Shown here: in pieces, positions 25,352 through 33,443 of the stretch | How the letters are laid out: each line of letters begins with the position of its first letter | How positions within the stretch are numbered: the stretch's first letter is position 1 | Made by a program: the position numbers and the translations under genes | DNA from: Xenococcus sp. PCC 7305 | Lineage (GTDB): Bacteria > Cyanobacteriota > Cyanobacteriia > Cyanobacteriales > Xenococcaceae | Assembly (NCBI RefSeq): GCF_000332055.1 | Contig: NZ_ALVZ01000224.1 | Coordinates: forward strand, 26,228 to 90,227 | Direction of reading: 5' to 3' | DNA length: 64,000 nucleotides | The notes under the pieces: model-generated | The model's input: only the letters and a program-made list of their open reading frames with translations | What the model was told of the DNA's origin: nothing | Databases searched by the model: none

Positions 25352-25807
25352 ATGACAGCCATATCTGACACAGATATTCAACAACTTAAAGAACTTATCA
25401 AGGATAGTTTTAGTCAATTAGATAGGAAAATTGACAATAAGTTTAATGAGTTGGATAGAAAAATTGATTCGGTTAAGGCTGAAATAAAACAAGAAATGGC
25501 TGAGTTTAAGGGAGAGATAAAACAAGAAATAGCTGAGGTTAAAGGCGATATAAAACAAGAAATATCTGAGGTTAGAGGCGATATAAAACAAGAAATATCT
25601 GAGGTTAAAGGCGATATAAAACAAGAAATAGCTGAGGTTAGAGGCGATGTGAAAACCATTGATGCTCGAATTAAAACTATCGAAACTTCAGTTCAGAAAA
25701 TACCAGAAATCACTGAGAAATTTGGAGAGTTAAAGAATTGGCGACAGATAGCATTTATTATCATTGCAGCGATTGTTGGCTGGTACGCTAGAAGCGGCAA
25801 ACTTTGA
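25352..25807 (+). CDS. Hendecad-repeat coiled-coil protein with C-terminal membrane helix
   Basis: A 151-residue protein. Residues 1-43 are helical and charged. Residues 45-99 are five 11-residue repeats of the form (D/E)IKQEI(A/S)EV(K/R)G, which suggests a right-handed or mixed hendecad coiled coil. Residues 100-128 continue the helix. Residues about 131-145 (IAFIIIAAIVGWYA) are one membrane helix near the C-terminus. The DNA repeat is 33 bp in length and nearly perfect, so copy number may vary between strains. Similar short coiled-coil/tail-anchor proteins occur widely in cyanobacteria. It lies upstream of the DUF433 gene (33 nt). Function unknown. Confidence 0.75.
   Translation: MTAISDTDIQQLKELIKDSFSQLDRKIDNKFNELDRKIDSVKAEIKQEMAEFKGEIKQEIAEVKGDIKQEISEVRGDIKQEISEVKGDIKQEIAEVRGDVKTIDARIKTIETSVQKIPEITEKFGELKNWRQIAFIIIAAIVGWYARSGKL
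25484..25648 (+). repeat. Five tandem 33-bp units in the coding sequence
   Basis: Units start at 25484, 25517, 25550, 25583 and 25616, each ATAAAACAAGAAAT followed by a variable third. Units 2 to 5 are almost identical, implying recent duplication. Confidence 0.9.
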
Positions 25808-25840
25808 AGAGGAAATAACGATTTAATCTATTGAATAATT

Positions 25841-26071
25841 ATGAGCTATCGCGATCGCATTACCATTGAACCAGATAAGCGAGGTGGGAAACCCTGTATT
25901 CGCCGGATGCGAATCACTGTTTATGATGTTTTGGGTCGGTTAGCTGCGGGTATGTCTCATGAGGAAATTTTAGATGATTTTCCTGAATTGACAGAAGAAG
26001 ATATTCGGGCTTGTTTGGAATTTGCTGCTGATCGCGAACATCGTTTAGTTGCTTCGGTAGGTGTCGTTTGA
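25841..26071 (+). CDS. DUF433 antitoxin-like protein
   Basis: A 76-residue DUF433 protein with the family pattern RITIEPDKRGGKPCIRRMRITVYDVLGRLAAGMSHEEILDDFPELTEEDIRACL. The domain is a winged-helix-like DNA-binding module. DUF433 is known as the antitoxin partner of DUF5615 (PIN-like/Mut7-C) toxins in genome surveys. Here the toxin gene begins with a TTG overlapping the DUF433 stop by one codon shift but is broken (26068-26236). The antitoxin could remain because of autoregulation or to neutralise other toxins. Confidence 0.85.
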   Translation: MSYRDRITIEPDKRGGKPCIRRMRITVYDVLGRLAAGMSHEEILDDFPELTEEDIRACLEFAADREHRLVASVGVV

Positions 26072-26236
26072 AATTACTTTTCGACCAGAATTTAAGTCGT
26101 AAGTTGACAAAAGGTAGTTTAGCTGCGTTGTGGAAATGCCCCTACTAAACAAGTTGAAGTGATAATTCGCTCTGGAAAAGAGGCAATTCAAGAACTTTTA
26201 AATAATCCTAATCTTCATTGTTTGGAGTTGCATTAG
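26068..26236 (+). pseudogene. DUF5615 toxin remnant with internal deletion and frameshift
   Basis: From TTG at 26068 the frame reads LKLLFDQNLSRKLT, the start of DUF5615 PIN-like toxins, then stops at about 26145. In the next frame (from about 26131) the DNA encodes GNAPTKQVEVIIRSGKEAI and ends CLELH at 26236, the family C-terminus. The central ~50 residues with the active-site acidic residues are gone. So the toxin is inactivated while the antitoxin DUF433 remains intact. Confidence 0.75.
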
Positions 26237-26640
26237 TTGAGAAAAGGATTTTAACATTTAATTTTTCTCAGTGTTTCCTTTAGTAAAGAAGGGGTTGACA
26301 ATGGCGATCGCCTCTTCACCAGACAGCAACCAAATCATCAATGAAATTCCCCACCCCAATGAATTAGTTATCTTTTCCATGATCTCAAAGAGGTTCAAGC
26401 TTACAGAATTAGAGTAGTTTTAGTGAATTCTTAGATAATACCTGATTATTCGCTATTAAACTTCTGCCCTCTGCCCTCTCTCTTGGTGCGCGTTCCCTAG
26501 CTCGGTCGGCGTTCCCTTGCGGATTAAAAATTCCGCGGGTTCCAACCGCCTGTAAAGGCGAGGGGTCGCACCGCTGCCTTCTGCCTTCGTTTAATGTAAA
26601 CTAAAAAGAAAAAACTTTACTTAACTTAACAATATACGAA
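26237..26640. other. Intergenic region with a possible gene remnant and nested repeat
   Basis: A 38-codon frame 26301-26417 (MAIASSPDSNQII start) has no recognisable domain and is probably a remnant. A CTGCCCT repeat (from 26464) is interrupted at about 26482 by a 95-bp insert rich in GCGTTCCC and paired GGTTCCAACCGCC-type motifs, then resumes at 26574 as CTGCCTT. No other gene is seen. Confidence 0.5.
26464..26590. repeat. CTGCC repeat with a nested insert
   Basis: CTTCTGCCCTCTGCCCTCT, then a foreign 95-bp segment, then CTGCCTTCTGCCTTCG. The insert contains two GCGTTCCC copies. Confidence 0.6.
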
Positions 26641-27540
26641 ATGCAACTATTGGAAACTGCGCCCGCTATTGAAGGCAACTATTGGCAATGGCGAGGAAAC
26701 TCAATTTACTATGTGCAGGCAGGAGAAAAAAAGACAAATCGACCGCCTTTACTCCTAGTTCACGGGTTTGGTGCCTCGACTGACCATTGGCGCAAAAATA
26801 TCGCGCAACTTCAAGAAGAGTTTCAAGTTTGGGCAATTGATTTACTTGGCTTCGGGCGATCGGCAAAACCCAATCAAGAATATAGTGGGCAACTCTGGTG
26901 CGAGCAACTTCATGAGTTTATTACCGAAGTGATTGGGCAACCAACAGTTCTCGCTGGCAATTCTTTAGGTGGTTATGCGGCTCTTTGTGTCGCGGCAGAA
27001 AAACCTCAATCGGCTGCGGGGCTAATTTTACTTAATAGTGCGGGGCCTTTTAGCGACCAAGAACCCAAAGTTGAGCCCAAGGGAATTAAAAATATCATTG
27101 GGAAAGTAACTCGCCGAGTTTTATTACAGCCTTTGCCCAGTTACTTGTTGTTTCAGTATGTGCGGCGTCGTTCTGTAATTCGCAAAACTCTCAAGCAAGT
27201 TTATCTGGATCATAATGCAGTTAGCGATCGCCTGGTAGAAGATATTTATCGTCCTTCCTGCGACAAAGGAGCTCGACAAGTATTTGCAGCGGTGTTCAAA
27301 TCGCCCCAAGGCAATAAGATTGATATTTTGCTGAATCAGATGAGCTGTCCTCTGTTAATGTTGTGGGGAGAAGGAGATCCTTGGATGAATACCAGGGAAA
27401 AAGGCGCGAAATTCCGTCAATATTATCCCCAGCTCACAGAATATTATCTTCAAGCTGGTCATTGCCCCCATGATGAAATTCCTGAGGAGATTAATAAATT
27501 GATCAAGTCTTGGGTCTTAGCAGAAACCATTAATGGATAA
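26641..27540 (+). CDS. Alpha/beta-fold hydrolase
   Basis: A 299-residue serine hydrolase. The nucleophile elbow AGNSLGGYAAL gives Ser108, LLLVHGFGAS at residues 37-46 is the oxyanion region, GEGDPWMN at about 242 supplies the acid, and AGHCPHDE at about 278 the His. The cap region is small (about 130-215). Cyanobacterial relatives include pheophytinase-like and MenH-like proteins, but no substrate can be fixed from sequence. Its last 8 bp overlap the start of ksgA, so the two are cotranscribed. The promoter side carries a nested repeat array. Confidence 0.85.
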   Translation: MQLLETAPAIEGNYWQWRGNSIYYVQAGEKKTNRPPLLLVHGFGASTDHWRKNIAQLQEEFQVWAIDLLGFGRSAKPNQEYSGQLWCEQLHEFITEVIGQPTVLAGNSLGGYAALCVAAEKPQSAAGLILLNSAGPFSDQEPKVEPKGIKNIIGKVTRRVLLQPLPSYLLFQYVRRRSVIRKTLKQVYLDHNAVSDRLVEDIYRPSCDKGARQVFAAVFKSPQGNKIDILLNQMSCPLLMLWGEGDPWMNTREKGAKFRQYYPQLTEYYLQAGHCPHDEIPEEINKLIKSWVLAETING

Positions 27541-28381
27541 ACAGTATAGTTCTCGAACAAAAAAGCGTTTTGGTCAACATTGGTTACAAAGTGATCGTGT
27601 GTTAGACCAAATTGCTAATGCTGCTGAGTTGAATAGTAGCGATCGCATTTTGGAAATTGGCCCAGGAACAGGAGTTTTAACTCGTCGGTTACTTGGCTCT
27701 GTCGATTCGGTCTTAGCTGTAGAAATAGATAAATATTTATGTAAAAAGTTAACCAAAAAATTTCAAGAATATCAAAATTTTTTGCTGTTACAAGGCGATT
27801 TTCTGGCTTTAGATATTCCAGAATTGGTGAAGCCTTTTCCTTTGTTTCAGAAGCAAACTAAAATTGTTGCCAATATTCCCTACAATATTACGGGATTGAT
27901 ATTAGAGAAATTATTGGGCAGTATTTCTCAGCCTAATACCAAAGACTACGAGTCTATTGTTTTATTGATTCAAAAAGAAGTTGGAGATCGCCTAACAGCA
28001 AATCCCAGTACTAAAGAATACGGTGCTTTATCTGTCAGAATTCAATATTTAGCGAGTTGCGAGAAAATTTGTGATGTGCCAGCAAAAGCCTTTTATCCAC
28101 CACCAAAAGTAGATTCGGTAGTGGTAAGATTGCGGCCACATACGCTGAGTAATCCCGCAGAAAATGTTCGTCAGCTAGAGACTTTGGTGAAATTGGGATT
28201 TTCTAGTCGTCGTAAAATGTTGCGCAATAATTTGAAAAGTGTGATTGAAGTTGATGACTTAAATAATCTACTAGAAAAATTAGATATAAATCCTCAAAGT
28301 CGAGCTGAAGATTTAAGCTTAGAAAATTGGATTAGCTTAAGCAATAGCTTTCCCTGTGCGGAAGTAATAAGTAATAAGTAA
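27533..28381 (+). CDS. rsmA: 16S rRNA dimethyladenosine transferase RsmA/KsgA
   Basis: A 282-residue SAM-dependent enzyme that dimethylates the two adjacent adenines A1518/A1519 in the 3' loop of 16S rRNA. Start motif RFGQHWLQ, SAM motif EIGPGTGVLTRRLL at about 41-54 and the catalytic ANIPYNITGLILEKLL (NxPY) at about 113-128 are intact, as is the C-terminal helical domain with FSSRRKMLRNNLK. The final codons (CAEVISNK and stop) are supplied by a GCGGAAGTAATAAG repeat that entered the gene end, so the normal C-terminus has been replaced. Overlaps the upstream hydrolase gene by 8 bp. Confidence 0.95.
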   Translation: MDKQYSSRTKKRFGQHWLQSDRVLDQIANAAELNSSDRILEIGPGTGVLTRRLLGSVDSVLAVEIDKYLCKKLTKKFQEYQNFLLLQGDFLALDIPELVKPFPLFQKQTKIVANIPYNITGLILEKLLGSISQPNTKDYESIVLLIQKEVGDRLTANPSTKEYGALSVRIQYLASCEKICDVPAKAFYPPPKVDSVVVRLRPHTLSNPAENVRQLETLVKLGFSSRRKMLRNNLKSVIEVDDLNNLLEKLDINPQSRAEDLSLENWISLSNSFPCAEVISNK

Positions 28382-28470
28382 TTAGTTTCTAGTCTTTATT
28401 TTCGAGGTATTTTTTCCTTCTGCCCTCTGCCCTCTGCCCTCTGCCTTCACCCCGTCAGGGACTTTTGACT
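28360..28470. repeat. Repeat element fused to the ksgA stop, including dispersed repeat copy 2
   Basis: GCGGAAGTAATAAGTAATAA starts at about 28360 within ksgA. The dispersed repeat (TAGTTTCTAG ... CACCCCGTCAGGG ... CTTTTGACT) then runs from 28383 to 28470 and overlaps the end of the AI-2E-type gene. It is the counterpart of 9894-9973. Confidence 0.8.
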
Positions 28471-29495
28471 CATCTTTTCCTTTCCTTCCATGTATCCAGA
28501 ATATCTTTAAAAATAGCCTCCTCCAGCCAGATTTTACTAACCACCGTTAGGGGCAAAGCAAGGATTAAACCCATAAGGCCAAAGGTTCTGGCAAAGAAAA
28601 TTTGTGCTGTTAAGGTAACAGCAGGAAGCAGAGAAACCTGTCTAGCCATGACCGTAGGAGATAGCCAATAAGTTTCAAGATTCTGAATTATAAAATACCA
28701 AACCAATACGCCAATAATTTTCCAAGGTTCTTCTAAAATCGCGATCGATAAGGGAAAAATAACACTAGTAGCTGGGCCAATATTGGGAATAAAGTTGAGT
28801 ACCCCGGCAATTAATGCGTGAACTAAAACTAACTTGACTTGCAAAAGAGCCAACCCAATTCCGCTAGAAATTCCAATAAATAGACAATTTATGGAAATAC
28901 CCCGCAGCCAATTGCCTAATGCCGCTTCCGACTTGGACAAAATATCATCAGCACGTTTACGGTAAAAAGAAGGAAACAGAATCAAAAAAGCATTCCGATA
29001 TCTTTGTGGGCTAAGCAACATCATGATAGTTAAAACAATTACCAAAAATAATTGCAAAAAAACTGTCAAAGAATCGGAAAAGACATCGAAAAACCCGCTT
29101 AGCAATTCGTGTAATGCAGGCAGTTGAGCTAATAATTCTTTTATTGTCGGGAAATTGGGAAAATAATCAGGCAGTTTAGCTTCGAGTATGGTTAATTGAA
29201 AATTGATTTTGCTCCAAACCCTCGGCAATTGTTCAATCAGTCTTTGTAACTGTTGACTGAAGGGTGGAACTACCAACCAGATGAACAAAGTGAGAAAAAT
29301 TAGAACAGAGCTGATAGCGCAAAAAAGAGCCAATTGACGAGGTAGTCCTTTCCTTTGCAACCATTTGACTAAGCGATTCAGTGCCGTAGCTAAAACCACA
29401 GCAGTAAAAACTAATAGCAGTAGGGCATGAATTTGCCAGAGAACATATAGGGAAAGAATTAAACAAACAAAACCAAACCACTGACCAAGATTCAT
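28470..29495 (-). CDS. AI-2E family transporter (YdiK/PerM type)
   Basis: A 341-residue membrane protein of the UPF0118/AI-2E exporter family (TqsA, YdiK, PerM). About eight hydrophobic segments: two at the N-terminus (3-40), a pair around 55-85, and the C-terminal block with LVHALIAGVLNFIPNIGPATSVIFPLSIA. PNIGP is the family signature. The long middle region (90-150) is amphipathic and includes ELLSGFF. Substrate is unknown; some members act as sodium/proton antiporters, others as signal exporters. The gene converges on ksgA, with repeat DNA between them. Confidence 0.9.
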   Translation of the reverse strand: MNLGQWFGFVCLILSLYVLWQIHALLLLVFTAVVLATALNRLVKWLQRKGLPRQLALFCAISSVLIFLTLFIWLVVPPFSQQLQRLIEQLPRVWSKINFQLTILEAKLPDYFPNFPTIKELLAQLPALHELLSGFFDVFSDSLTVFLQLFLVIVLTIMMLLSPQRYRNAFLILFPSFYRKRADDILSKSEAALGNWLRGISINCLFIGISSGIGLALLQVKLVLVHALIAGVLNFIPNIGPATSVIFPLSIAILEEPWKIIGVLVWYFIIQNLETYWLSPTVMARQVSLLPAVTLTAQIFFARTFGLMGLILALPLTVVSKIWLEEAIFKDILDTWKERKR

Positions 29496-29701
29496 TTTTA
29501 ACTGGGTTTTGCGATTACGCAGTACGAGGCTTCGCCTGACTGAGCATGATTCAGAAAAAGAATTATATTTACTAGAATACAGTCTCTGACTGAATAAAGG
29601 TCAGCAAAATTAGTTTTTAAACAGAGAATATTTCTGGCCCCTTTCCCAAGCAAGCGCGATCGGTTCATAATGAAGAAAGTGAACTTTATATTTCTTAACT
29701 T

Positions 29702-31210
29702 ATGGCCAGGGACTTACGGGGATTTATTGAAATCTTAGAAGAGAGGGGACAACTCAAACGCATCAATGCTTTAGTAGATGGGGATTTGGAAATAGCAGAG
29801 ATTTCTAATCGCATGCTCCAAGCCGGGGGCCCTGGATTGTTATTTGAGAATGTTAAAGGCTCACCTTTTCCTGTCGCAGTGAACTTGATGGGTACTGTAG
29901 AACGAATTTGTTGGGCAATGAATATGCAGCAACCCCAAGAGCTGGAAGAGTTGGGCAGTAAGCTCGCTATGCTGCAACAACCCAAACCACCCAAGAAAAT
30001 TTCCCAAGCTGTAGATTTCGGGAAAGTTCTTTTTGATGTAGTCAAAGCCAAACCAGGAAGAGATTTTTTTCCAGCCTGCCAACAAGTAATGATTGAAGAA
30101 GAGGATTTAAATTTAAACAAAATTCCCATGATTCGTCCCTATGGGGGGGATGCGGGGAAAATTATTACTCTGGGATTAGTGATTACCAAAGATTGTGAAA
30201 CTGGTACTCCGAATGTGGGGGTCTATCGTTTACAGTTGCAATCGAAGACTACCATGACTGTTCATTGGTTATCGGTCAGAGGTGGGGCGAGACATCTGCG
30301 CAAAGCTGCTGAAGCCGGGAAAAAATTAGAAATCGCGATCGCACTGGGAGTTGATCCCCTAATAATCATGGCGGCAGCAACCCCAATTCCTGTGGATTTG
30401 TCGGAATGGTTATTTGCTGGCTTGTATGGTGGCAGTGGAGTGAAACTTGCCAAATGTAAAACAGTAGATTTGGAAGTTCCGGCGGATTCGGAATTCGTTT
30501 TAGAAGGCACAATCACCCCAGGGGAAGTATTGCCGGATGGGCCGTTTGGTGATCATATGGGATATTATGGCGGCGTCGAAGATTCTCCTTTAGTGCGTTT
30601 CCATTGCATGACACATCGCAAAAAACCTGTGTATCTGACAACTTTTAGCGGTCGTCCGCCCAAAGAAGAAGCGATGATGGCGATCGCGCTTAACCGGATT
30701 TATACACCCATTTTGCGACAGCAAGTCTCAGAAATTGTCGATTTCTTCCTGCCCATGGAAGCCCTAAGTTACAAAGCAGCTATTATCTCGATTGATAAAG
30801 CCTATCCTGGACAGGCCAGAAGAGCTGCCCTCGCTTTTTGGAGTGCTCTACCCCAGTTTACCTATACTAAATTTGTCATTGTGGTGGATAAGGAGATTAA
30901 TATTCGCGATCCTCGTCAGGTAGTTTGGGCAATTTCGTCTAAGGTTGATCCCGCTCGTGATGTCTTTATTCTCCCCGATACTCCTTTTGATACCCTCGAT
31001 TTTGCCAGTGCCAAAATTGGTTTGGGGGGAAGAATGGGCATTGATGCCACCACCAAGATGACTCCGGAGACAACCCATGAATGGGGGGAACCGTTAGAAT
31101 CTGATCCTGGAACCGCAGAGATGGTTTCTCGACGCTGGAAAGAATATGGCTTGGGAGATATTGATTTATCAGAGGTGAATGCTAATTTATTTGGCTACGA
31201 CATGACATGA
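29702..31210 (+). CDS. UbiD-family decarboxylase
   Basis: A 502-residue UbiD-type enzyme, which uses prenylated FMN to decarboxylate aromatic acids. The family opening RDLRGFIEILEERGQLKRI and the prFMN/metal region SVRGGARHLRKAAEAGK are present, and LPDGPFGDHMGYYGG at about residue 279 carries the acidic catalytic residue. The C-terminal block with GGRMGIDATTKM is standard. In cyanobacteria the family member acts on 4-hydroxy-3-solanesylbenzoate in plastoquinone synthesis, which is the likely role here. The UbiX-type partner is not in the window. Confidence 0.9.
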   Translation: MARDLRGFIEILEERGQLKRINALVDGDLEIAEISNRMLQAGGPGLLFENVKGSPFPVAVNLMGTVERICWAMNMQQPQELEELGSKLAMLQQPKPPKKISQAVDFGKVLFDVVKAKPGRDFFPACQQVMIEEEDLNLNKIPMIRPYGGDAGKIITLGLVITKDCETGTPNVGVYRLQLQSKTTMTVHWLSVRGGARHLRKAAEAGKKLEIAIALGVDPLIIMAAATPIPVDLSEWLFAGLYGGSGVKLAKCKTVDLEVPADSEFVLEGTITPGEVLPDGPFGDHMGYYGGVEDSPLVRFHCMTHRKKPVYLTTFSGRPPKEEAMMAIALNRIYTPILRQQVSEIVDFFLPMEALSYKAAIISIDKAYPGQARRAALAFWSALPQFTYTKFVIVVDKEINIRDPRQVVWAISSKVDPARDVFILPDTPFDTLDFASAKIGLGGRMGIDATTKMTPETTHEWGEPLESDPGTAEMVSRRWKEYGLGDIDLSEVNANLFGYDMT

Positions 31211-31219
31211 GGTGTGTTG

Positions 31220-31290
31220 CTTGGTAACCCCGTCGCTTTAGCGCGGGGAGGAAAAGCCGCTTAAACGGCTTAAGCCGTGAGTAAAGAGCA
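31220..31290 (+). mobile_element. Possible IS200/IS605 right-end scar
   Basis: CCCCG-T-CGC-TTTA-GCG-CGGGG (31228-31248) is a strong GC hairpin with a TTTA loop, preceded by GGTAA. A second hairpin AAGCCG-CTTAAA-CGGCTT (31254-31271) follows, overlapping the palindrome CGGCTTAAGCCG. GC-rich hairpins with a TTTA loop are typical of the right end of IS200/IS605/TnpB elements and of omega-RNA 3' ends. No tnpA/tnpB is near, so this is a solo scar, or alternatively an ordinary terminator of the ubiD gene. Confidence 0.4.
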
Positions 31291-31322
31291 TCTACAAATG
31301 ATATAGATGTAGTTAAGTATCA

Positions 31323-31817
31323 TTACCACCAGCGCGTTCCAGGTTCGCCTTTAAATGGTCCGACAATATCTTTGGTGATCCAGCCTCCATAATAATCTCC
31401 AGGTTGGGGTGTTACTAATTCATCGTTAACGTAACAAGCATCCATCAGACTGGCATAAAAACCATAGTATTCTTTAATCGGAATGAAGTTAGAACTAGGC
31501 TCGAAAAAACGCCAAGCACCATGAGTAACCTGTCGCTCACCCAGATTAATATTATAATAACCACACCAACCCTTCCATTCGCAAAAAGTTTTACGAGCTG
31601 TTGGAATTAGATATTCTAATTTGATATCTTCAGGAGGAAAGTAATAGGTAGGAGGATGACTCGTTTCTAAAACTCGCTTACCTTGTTTAGTGTCGGCAAT
31701 AACAACATCATTAAAAATAACTCGAAGATGTTTATCTGTATCTTCTAAAACGGCAGGACGAGGATAATCCCAAACGGATTCTTGACCTGGTTGTGGTGGC
31801 ATAGGAGTAGGCTTCAT
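31323..31817 (-). CDS. DUF427 protein
   Basis: A 164-residue member of the DUF427 family. The pattern YPRPAVLEDTDKHLRVIFNDVVIADTKQGKRVLETSHPPTYYFPPEDIK is the family core, with CEWKGWCGYYNI as the second block. Conserved Trp and Cys residues suggest ligand binding, but no biochemical role is established to my knowledge. It lies 19 nt downstream of the MurL-like gene on the same strand, so cotranscription is likely. Confidence 0.85.
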   Translation of the reverse strand: MKPTPMPPQPGQESVWDYPRPAVLEDTDKHLRVIFNDVVIADTKQGKRVLETSHPPTYYFPPEDIKLEYLIPTARKTFCEWKGWCGYYNINLGERQVTHGAWRFFEPSSNFIPIKEYYGFYASLMDACYVNDELVTPQPGDYYGGWITKDIVGPFKGEPGTRWW

Positions 31818-31836
31818 TGTTTATAATATTAGACTT

Positions 31837-33195
31837 CTATAATTGCTCTTTAATTTTACTAAATATCCAATCGGGAATAGCATGTTCAGTTATATAAACT
31901 CGATCATATTTTTGTTCTATTTCTTGCCAATTAATAGAATGATCAGATAATATCTCCTGTTTAAAGATATTTAGAGCTTTTCCCGATAAGCCCTTTTCTA
32001 AACATTTTTTCATCGCCAATCGACTTTCATCAACTTCGCCAATACATTCAAAAGGAGTATGCTTAGCTAAACCTAGCATTTGTCTAAAAATTGGTATTAA
32101 ATCTTCATCGTCAAATAAATTTTTCTCAAATACTACATTTACAGATTGAGGCTCAAAAGCTGCCATTAAACCTAACCATACATAAGCACATTTAGGGCAT
32201 TTTTTACACCAAGGTTTTTTGATATTGCAAGAATGAATTTTCGGTAATACTTCTGGATATTGACTAAGATTTTTGAAGATGCGAAAGTCATAAATCGGCT
32301 GTAAGATACTAAAATAAGTAAAATTGGCTAAAATATTATTTTGAATAAAATCATTTAATAACTTTTCTGCTTCATGACTTTTTCCCCATTGATGATTTAC
32401 TTCTTTGCCAAGTTTTTCCCAGAAAAAATTTCCTCTATTAGCACTCTTTTCATGAGCCAAACTTAAATATCTGTAGCCCTCATTTAGCATTATAGGCAAG
32501 CATTCAAAGATAGAAACTGGTGTTTCTGGAACTGTGATTCCTGAATTTTTGGGAAAATATAACCCCAGTAAAGGATAGTCAATAAAGTCATCGTAAATAG
32601 AAATTTGATGTTTCTTAACAGGATTCACATATTCTAATACTTCAGAAATCAAATTATGTTGGAAATCTGCCTTCCCATAAATACTATGGGAGTATTGTAT
32701 TGAGGCAAAGGGAAGATTTGCTTCTTCAAGCATTTTCAGGGCTACAATACTATCTTTTCCCCCACCACAGCCAGCAAGTACGGTAGAGTTATCTTGAGCT
32801 AGGTAGATGGGGTTACTTGCTCTTAAACTAACTCCTGGATAGACAATTTCAGGTCCAATGTATTCAGTTACGTTATTTTCATACCAATGTTGAGCAAACA
32901 CTCCTTGATATATATTGGCAAATAACTCTAAAGCTGAATCACTTAAGTGTTCTGCGATAATACTAATATCATAGTATTTGGGAAATAGAGAACATAGTTT
33001 CATGCCCTCGAAGAAGGCAATATAGGCAGCGATTTGATTAATTACAGTTTCAGAATACTTGGTGGTAAGTAAACTAAAAGATACATCATGGTAAAAAACT
33101 TTAGTAGAAAAGTTGAAGTTATCTACACCATAAATAATATCTAAATGATGTTCATGAATGGTTAATTGATTAATTATAATAGTTTCAATCTTCAT
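31837..33195 (-). CDS. PP-loop protein related to MurL
   Basis: A protein of about 452 residues; I use the ATG at 33195 because the upstream in-frame extension to 33273 comes from repeat-like DNA. The PP-loop-type signature VLAGCGGGKDSIVALKML gives an ATP-pyrophosphatase-like active site. A C-terminal Cys cluster (SCNIKKPWCKKCPKC) is probably a zinc site. The organisation resembles MurL, the UDP-MurNAc-L-Ala-L-Glu epimerase of Xanthomonas and others, but without a Glu-specific context. Cyanobacteria usually use MurD/MurI, so the role is unclear. DUF427 follows. Confidence 0.65.
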   Translation of the reverse strand: MKIETIIINQLTIHEHHLDIIYGVDNFNFSTKVFYHDVSFSLLTTKYSETVINQIAAYIAFFEGMKLCSLFPKYYDISIIAEHLSDSALELFANIYQGVFAQHWYENNVTEYIGPEIVYPGVSLRASNPIYLAQDNSTVLAGCGGGKDSIVALKMLEEANLPFASIQYSHSIYGKADFQHNLISEVLEYVNPVKKHQISIYDDFIDYPLLGLYFPKNSGITVPETPVSIFECLPIMLNEGYRYLSLAHEKSANRGNFFWEKLGKEVNHQWGKSHEAEKLLNDFIQNNILANFTYFSILQPIYDFRIFKNLSQYPEVLPKIHSCNIKKPWCKKCPKCAYVWLGLMAAFEPQSVNVVFEKNLFDDEDLIPIFRQMLGLAKHTPFECIGEVDESRLAMKKCLEKGLSGKALNIFKQEILSDHSINWQEIEQKYDRVYITEHAIPDWIFSKIKEQL

Positions 33196-33443
33196 TATTC
33201 TTAGCTTGGTCAAATGGAGGCAGGAGTTGAAAGGCAGAAGGCGGGAAGTTGGAAGAGGTTTCTCACTACTCACAAAAATAATAGTTAATACTTAATACAT
33301 GCGAATGTAAACAATTATGTTATGCAACTGATTCGCAACACAAAATATCTGTAAAATACCCTCAATAGTCTGATCAAATAATAAATTAAAGAGTTTTATT
33401 TGTCTAGCTTAATCTTTGATTGGTTTAAGTGGAGGGGAAATCA

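Noticed and set aside
25414..25659. Minus-strand repeat ORF opposite the coiled-coil gene
   Set aside because: It mirrors the 33-bp coding repeat; the plus-strand product has a sensible coiled coil, so the reverse frame is an artefact.
26301..26417. 38-codon ORF between the broken toxin and the hydrolase
   Set aside because: No ribosome binding site, no domain, in a repeat-rich decayed region.
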